This document shows, piece by piece, positions 60,041-64,000 of a stretch of 64,000 bases of DNA. Numbering within the stretch: position 1 is the stretch's first letter; every line of letters starts with the position of its first letter. The stretch spans positions 13,142 through 77,141 of the forward strand of contig JAZRXL010000068.1 of NCBI GenBank assembly GCA_045600225.1. The letters are read 5' to 3'. The position numbers and the translations under genes are program-made. This DNA is from UBA1181 sp045600225 (lineage in GTDB: Bacteria; Bacteroidota; Bacteroidia; Bacteroidales; Paludibacteraceae). The notes under the pieces were generated by a model. The model saw only the letters and a program-made list of their open reading frames with translations. It ran no database searches and was not told where the DNA came from.

Positions 60041-61546
60041 ATGACACATTTTGTAAAAAAAATCATTACACTTTTTTCTGTCACTTTTGTTCTGTCCATG
60101 GTTAATGCCGCGCCTCCTGCCAATCTAAGTGGGTGGAGTTTGGTTTTTAGTGACGAATTTGATGGGTCCTCTCTTGACAAGAATAAATGGAACCCAACTT
60201 ATAACTGGGGACATACACACAATCACAGAGCGTATTGTGTGGAAGAGAATGTCTCTGTTTCGAATGGATTGTTGAGAATAAAAGGAGAGGCGAAGAGGCA
60301 TCCGGAAGCTCCAGCCACTTGTAAGAACGGAGATAAAATCTACTCTTTGGATTACACTTCTGGTGCTATTGATACGAGGGGTAAATTTGAGGTTCAATAC
60401 GGATATATAGAGGGTCGATTTAAGATGCCAAGCCAATTGGGGACTTGGCCTGCATTCTGGACGTTACAAGATGGATGGCCTCCTGAAATAGACATATTTG
60501 AGGTGCCACACGATAGGAAAGTAAACCATTACTATTTCCATTACACAAAAACGGATTGGTACGCATCGCACGGATCGGCTTGGGACCATGAGGCCTCTTT
60601 TGGAGGAACTCATACAGGACCAGACAAATCTGCCGATTTCCATAACTACGGATTAGAGTGGAATAGTCAGTATATGAACTTCTACTTTGACGATAAGTTG
60701 GTGGCTAGTTACAATCGACCTGCTGAGATTAGTCAAGCAAAAGCAATGTGTATCATTGTAAATTTAGCTATCGGAGGTTGGGCGACCGATAATGGAAATC
60801 CGATTGAGGTAACTTCTAATAATCCAGCCTACTTAGAGTGTGATTGGATCCGAGTGTGGAAACAGAATCCAAAAATGAATTTGCCAGAAGGTAAGGTTCG
60901 CTTCTATTCGTTGGAGACGGGTGATTGTATGCAAGCATCAGGTAATGATATTGTATTAGGGGATTGCTCTTCCTCTGCATCTTTGGCAACGATTACGGAG
61001 ACAGGTAGCGCATATCGAATTAATTTTGGAGAAAATGTGCTTGAGATACCGAATGAATCGAAGTCTGCTGGTGATCCTGTTGGTTTATGGGGTTGGAATG
61101 GAAAAGCACACCAGCAGTTGGGCTTGTCGAAAGAGGATGGTTATGCAGATTGGATTGTTAGAATGCAGTTCATACATAGTGGTTATTTTGTGCAGACATC
61201 GGAAGGGGATGTGATACAAAACGAGATGCCAAGTGATGTGTCTAAGGCTTTATGGCGTATCTATAGGGAGAATGAGGATCTGCCTACTGATAATGAGGAG
61301 ATAAAAGCGACTTCTTTGGTATATTATGCAAATAGTAAACTCGTATTCGACAAAAGTTTACTGACGGGAGATTGTAATATCTTTATTTATGATGCGCATG
61401 GTTTATGCAGAATGAATAAGCGTTTAAGAATGGAAGATGCTTCTGTTGATGTGGATTTGGATTTAGGCGTCTATGTTTTGAAAATTTCTCAACGAGGAGA
61501 ATCGGACAAGACTTTCACTTTATTTATTCGCAATCCTCGTGATTAA
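60041..61546 (+). CDS. GH16 endo-glucanase-like enzyme with T9SS tail
   Basis: A 501-residue secreted enzyme. Signal peptide 1-23 is followed by a GH16 catalytic domain (about 30-280) with the active-site ExDxxE motif EIDIFE (E149 nucleophile, D151, E154 acid/base). This family cuts beta-1,3/1,4-glucans, galactans or agar; the short strand pattern is most like laminarinase/lichenase types. A beta-trefoil-like domain (about 285-410; LETGDCMQASGNDIVLGDCSSSASL) and a T9SS-like tail (about 425-501) follow. It stands alone without susCD. Confidence 0.86.
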   Translation: MTHFVKKIITLFSVTFVLSMVNAAPPANLSGWSLVFSDEFDGSSLDKNKWNPTYNWGHTHNHRAYCVEENVSVSNGLLRIKGEAKRHPEAPATCKNGDKIYSLDYTSGAIDTRGKFEVQYGYIEGRFKMPSQLGTWPAFWTLQDGWPPEIDIFEVPHDRKVNHYYFHYTKTDWYASHGSAWDHEASFGGTHTGPDKSADFHNYGLEWNSQYMNFYFDDKLVASYNRPAEISQAKAMCIIVNLAIGGWATDNGNPIEVTSNNPAYLECDWIRVWKQNPKMNLPEGKVRFYSLETGDCMQASGNDIVLGDCSSSASLATITETGSAYRINFGENVLEIPNESKSAGDPVGLWGWNGKAHQQLGLSKEDGYADWIVRMQFIHSGYFVQTSEGDVIQNEMPSDVSKALWRIYRENEDLPTDNEEIKATSLVYYANSKLVFDKSLLTGDCNIFIYDAHGLCRMNKRLRMEDASVDVDLDLGVYVLKISQRGESDKTFTLFIRNPRD

Positions 61547-61595
61547 ACATTATCTTTGTTGAAATTAATGTACGGAATTTAATGATTAGAAATCT

Positions 61596-62648
61596 ATGAA
61601 TATTTACGATTTAGCTTCTTTTGGAGGTTTTCTGTTAATTATCTCCTTCTTGTTGGCTCTTGATTTGGGCGTTTTCCATAAAGATGACCATGTTGTCTCT
61701 TTCAAAGAGTCAATGATGTGGACTTGCATATGGGTGACTGTAGCTGTCTTGTTTGGTGGAGTAATCTATTTCTTTGGAGAGTATATCCATGGTGTGGATT
61801 CGATAGAGGAGTTGGTGGCGATCAATGCAAAGCACGGGCACGGACTCTCGATAGATCCTCTGATTAGTTTGGAAGAGAATCTGGCTAATTATAGGCATGC
61901 CATGACATTGGAATATTTTACAGGATATGTGATAGAGGAAGCTCTTTCCATAGATAACATATTCGTAATGATTATGATATTTATGAGTTTTGGCGTAGAT
62001 CAGAAGTATTACCATAGAGTATTGTTTTGGGGTATCATCGGTGCTATTGTACTCCGATTTACTTTTATCTTTTTAAGTGCTGCATTGATTCAACGCTTCT
62101 CTTGGATATTGGCAGTGTTTGGTGTCATTCTTGTGATCTCAGGAGTGAAGATGTTGTTTGGCAAGGAGGAAGAGGAGAAGATAGATATTGATGAACATCC
62201 TGTTGTTCGTTTCGCTTCTAAACACTTTAGAGTGAAGAAAGGTGTGGTTGGACACGACTTCTTTGTGAAGAGTGAAGGTAAATGGTTTGTGACAACATTG
62301 TTCATTGTTCTTTTGGTGATTGAGTTTTCGGATATACTATTTGCGGTAGATTCCATTCCGGCCATATTCTCTGTGACGCAGGATCCTTACATTGTGTTCT
62401 TCTCTAATATTTTTGCGATAATGGGACTTCGTTCATTGTTCTTTATGTTGAGTAATGTGATGAATATGTTCTGTAGGTTGAAAACGGGATTAGGATTTTT
62501 GTTGGCGTTTATTGGAGTTAAGATGTTGTTACATACATTCTTGGATATAGAGATAGGAACAGGAACCTCATTGTTGGTAATCCTTGGTATTATCGTATTG
62601 AGTATAATTGCTTCGATTTTATTCCCGGAGAAGAAGGCAGAAGCATAA
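61596..62648 (+). CDS. TerC family integral membrane protein
   Basis: A 350-residue membrane protein of the TerC/Alx family with about nine helices. The conserved acidic motifs EEALSIDNIFVMIMIF and VIEFSDILFAVDSIPAIFSVT are intact; in related proteins these are needed for metal ion (manganese/calcium) export or tellurite resistance. A charged cytoplasmic loop (KEEEEKIDID) sits in the middle. The hpt gene follows 12 bases downstream. Confidence 0.9.
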   Translation: MNIYDLASFGGFLLIISFLLALDLGVFHKDDHVVSFKESMMWTCIWVTVAVLFGGVIYFFGEYIHGVDSIEELVAINAKHGHGLSIDPLISLEENLANYRHAMTLEYFTGYVIEEALSIDNIFVMIMIFMSFGVDQKYYHRVLFWGIIGAIVLRFTFIFLSAALIQRFSWILAVFGVILVISGVKMLFGKEEEEKIDIDEHPVVRFASKHFRVKKGVVGHDFFVKSEGKWFVTTLFIVLLVIEFSDILFAVDSIPAIFSVTQDPYIVFFSNIFAIMGLRSLFFMLSNVMNMFCRLKTGLGFLLAFIGVKMLLHTFLDIEIGTGTSLLVILGIIVLSIIASILFPEKKAEA

Positions 62649-62660
62649 AAAAGAAATGGA

Positions 62661-63185
62661 ATGATTGTTAAGGATAGAAATTTCGAGGAGTTTATTTCGG
62701 CAGAGAAGATTCGTCAAGTGGTGGCTGATTTAACTGCCAAAGTGGAGAAGGATTATGAAGGGAAGGAGCCATTCTTCCTTGTGATGATGAATGGTGCTTT
62801 TATTTTTGCATCTGATTTCCTTCGTAATTTAAAGAATCCGGTGAAAATAGGATGTGTGAAATACACCTCTTATGAAGGAATGAATTCTACAGGTAAGGTT
62901 ACGCCCGTTTTGCCTATCCCCGCAAGTGTAAAGGGGAAAGATGTAATCTTGTTGGAGGATATTGTGGATACCGGTAGAACTATGGCTTGCTTCCTAGAGG
63001 AGTTAAAGACCTTCGAGCCTAAATCGATCGCTATAGTTAGTCTCTTTTGTAAGCCTGAGGTTTTCCAAGGGAAATTTAAGATTGATTATGTGGGAATGAA
63101 CATACCGAATAAGTTTATTGTGGGTTACGGATTGGATTATGATGGAGAGGGTAGAAACCTTCCTGCCATCTACTATACAGAATAG
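62661..63185 (+). CDS. hpt: Hypoxanthine phosphoribosyltransferase
   Basis: A 174-residue purine salvage enzyme converting hypoxanthine (and usually guanine) with PRPP to nucleotides. The PRPP motif is VILLEDIVDTGRTM; the early MMNGAFIFASDF loop and the late YGLDYDGEGRNL segment are typical. Full length. adk follows 89 bases on, as in many Bacteroidetes, though with its own -7 box. Confidence 0.93.
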   Translation: MIVKDRNFEEFISAEKIRQVVADLTAKVEKDYEGKEPFFLVMMNGAFIFASDFLRNLKNPVKIGCVKYTSYEGMNSTGKVTPVLPIPASVKGKDVILLEDIVDTGRTMACFLEELKTFEPKSIAIVSLFCKPEVFQGKFKIDYVGMNIPNKFIVGYGLDYDGEGRNLPAIYYTE

Positions 63186-63218
63186 TTGTAGATTTTCGTG
63201 ATTCTAATAAAAAAATGG

Positions 63219-63226
63219 TATTTTTG
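63219..63226 (+). promoter_or_regulatory. -7 box of adk
   Basis: TATTTTTG, 48 bases before the adk ATG; the expected -33 region is weak. Confidence 0.4.
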
Positions 63227-63274
63227 TGGCGTAAAAACAAAAACAGGTGATTCGATAATTTAATTTTAGATAAA

Positions 63275-63847
63275 ATGAAAAATATTGTTATTTTCGGTGC
63301 TCCAGGTTCAGGAAAGGGAACACAAAGTGATAAGATCATTGCTGAATTTGGTGTAGCACATATCTCAACAGGAGACGTTCTTCGTGCGGAAATTAAAGAG
63401 GGTACAGAGCTAGGTAAAACTGCTTCTGCATATATCAACGAAGGTAAGTTAGTTCCAGATTCATTGATTATAGATATGCTTGCTTCTACTTTGGATTCAA
63501 AGGGTAAGAATATCCCAGGTGTAATCTTCGACGGTTTCCCTCGTACTATTGCACAAGCAGAGGCTTTGGATAAGATGTTGGCTGAAAGAGGTGAGTCGGT
63601 AAATGTTGTTGTTGGTCTTGAGGTTGATGATGCTGAGTTGATCAAGCGTATCATTGCTCGTGGTAAGACAAGTGGTCGTGCTGATGACAACGAAGAGACA
63701 GCAAAGAAGCGTCTTGACACTTATTACGGACAAACATTGCCATTGAAGGATTTCTATATCAAGCAAGGAAAATATGCTAAGATTAATGGTGTAGGTTCTA
63801 TCGATGAGATCTATGCTGAAATCTCAAAGTCTATTAAGAATTCATAA
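63275..63847 (+). CDS. adk: Adenylate kinase
   Basis: A 190-residue enzyme converting AMP and ATP to two ADP. The P-loop GAPGSGKGTQ, AMP-binding STGDVLR and FDGFPRT, and the LID RADDNEETAKKRL are visible; the LID is the short zinc-free type. Full length and followed by the terminal palindrome. Confidence 0.96.
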   Translation: MKNIVIFGAPGSGKGTQSDKIIAEFGVAHISTGDVLRAEIKEGTELGKTASAYINEGKLVPDSLIIDMLASTLDSKGKNIPGVIFDGFPRTIAQAEALDKMLAERGESVNVVVGLEVDDAELIKRIIARGKTSGRADDNEETAKKRLDTYYGQTLPLKDFYIKQGKYAKINGVGSIDEIYAEISKSIKNS

Positions 63848-63854
63848 TTCACTT

Positions 63855-63909
63855 TTTAGTGACTAGTCCTAAATAACCGTTACAGTTTTAGACTTAATTT
63901 ATTCAGGAC
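63855..63909. repeat. Inverted-repeat segment downstream of adk
   Basis: A quasi-palindrome (63855-63873) and, overlapping it, an imperfect inverted repeat whose outer arms are GTCCTAAATAA (63866-63876) and TTTATTCAGGAC (63898-63909), separated by 21 bases. It resembles the end-to-end structure of a very small insertion element, but no target duplication or transposase was seen. Confidence 0.35.
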
Positions 63910-63925
63910 AAAAATAGTACTTTTT

Positions 63926-63969
63926 AGAAGATTGTTGCAGGACTAGTCCTGCAACAATCTTCTTTTTTG
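63926..63969 (+). terminator. adk terminator (perfect 19+19 palindrome)
   Basis: Two perfect 19-base arms (63926-63944 and 63945-63963) centred on ACTAGT, followed by six Ts on the plus strand. An exact copy of the central GACTAGTCCT also occurs at 63861-63870. Confidence 0.85.
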
Positions 63970-64000
63970 TATTTTTTTATTTTCATTCTTCTTTGAGAGT

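Noticed and set aside
1..64000. tRNA, rRNA, tmRNA, CRISPR arrays or complete insertion sequences
   Set aside because: None recognised on either strand by eye; no regularly spaced direct repeats and no transposase motifs. A tRNAscan or CRISPR finder run could still reveal something missed.

Overview
The window looks like a chromosomal segment from a member of the Bacteroidetes, most likely the order Bacteroidales. The evidence is a low-GC genome (my impression, about 40%) with heavy use of TTG for leucine, and genes that start with almost no Shine-Dalgarno sequence. Many genes have the Bacteroidetes-type promoter (TTG/TTTG, about 19-20 bases, then TAnnTTTG). Protein families typical of the phylum are present: a hybrid two-component system with beta-propeller sensor, DUF3078, DUF3127, DUF4832, THUMP-like methyltransferase, and three proteins with type IX secretion (T9SS) C-terminal sorting domains. 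NrdDG, an acyl-CoA carboxylase set and a dicarboxylate carrier suggest an anaerobe using a succinate/propionate type metabolism. No rRNA, tRNA, CRISPR array, prophage or intact transposase gene was seen.

Layout. 1-3.4 kb: a minus-strand operon for a biotin-dependent acyl-CoA carboxylase (biotin carboxylase, biotin carrier, carboxyltransferase; the last is cut by the window edge). 3.8-6.9 kb: a dicarboxylate symporter and an outer-membrane porin. 7.4-9.9 kb: anaerobic ribonucleotide reductase nrdD-nrdG behind a structured 472-base leader region. 10.2-14.8 kb: a secreted DUF4832 protein, a MATE exporter, a DUF2147 protein and a T9SS cargo protein. 14.8-16.8 kb: overlapping M23 peptidase, MerR regulator and UPF0126 channel genes, divergent from alaS (16.9-19.5 kb). 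19.8-24 kb: a tight operon rlmD, metallophosphoesterase, Nif3-like, zinc-ribbon coiled coil. 24-32.9 kb: envelope proteins (DUF3078, three small beta-barrels including a tandem pair, a CotH-like lipoprotein, another barrel, an M23 lipoprotein), with a HAD phosphatase and a radical SAM/SPASM protein between them.

32.9-35.6 kb: metK behind a probable SAM-II riboswitch, then a SPOR protein and folE. 35.6-39.8 kb: an overlapping minus-strand operon (AI-2E family transporter, prmC, recX, CPBP protease, patatin). 39.9-42.3 kb: an unknown acidic protein, rsmI and a coiled-coil lipoprotein. 42.4-48.4 kb: topB, htpG, nth, a DUF3127 protein and a methyltransferase gene split by an in-frame TAA. 48.5-51.4 kb: an MGMT-family gene followed by a compositionally foreign four-gene cassette (VanZ-like membrane protein, membrane-anchored CbxX-type AAA+ ATPase, two-TM protein, exported protein). 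51.6-63.8 kb: pgeF, apbE, the hybrid two-component regulator, purU, a THUMP-like methyltransferase, a GH16 glucanase with a T9SS tail, a TerC-family protein, hpt and adk.

Most of the window is conserved housekeeping and envelope DNA. The best candidates for something undescribed are the AAA+ cassette (48.8-51.5 kb), the twin hairpins ahead of nrdD, the dispersed inverted repeat shared by 19.6 kb and 29.2 kb, and the SAM-II-like leader of metK. All family assignments come from reading motifs by eye; no database search was run.
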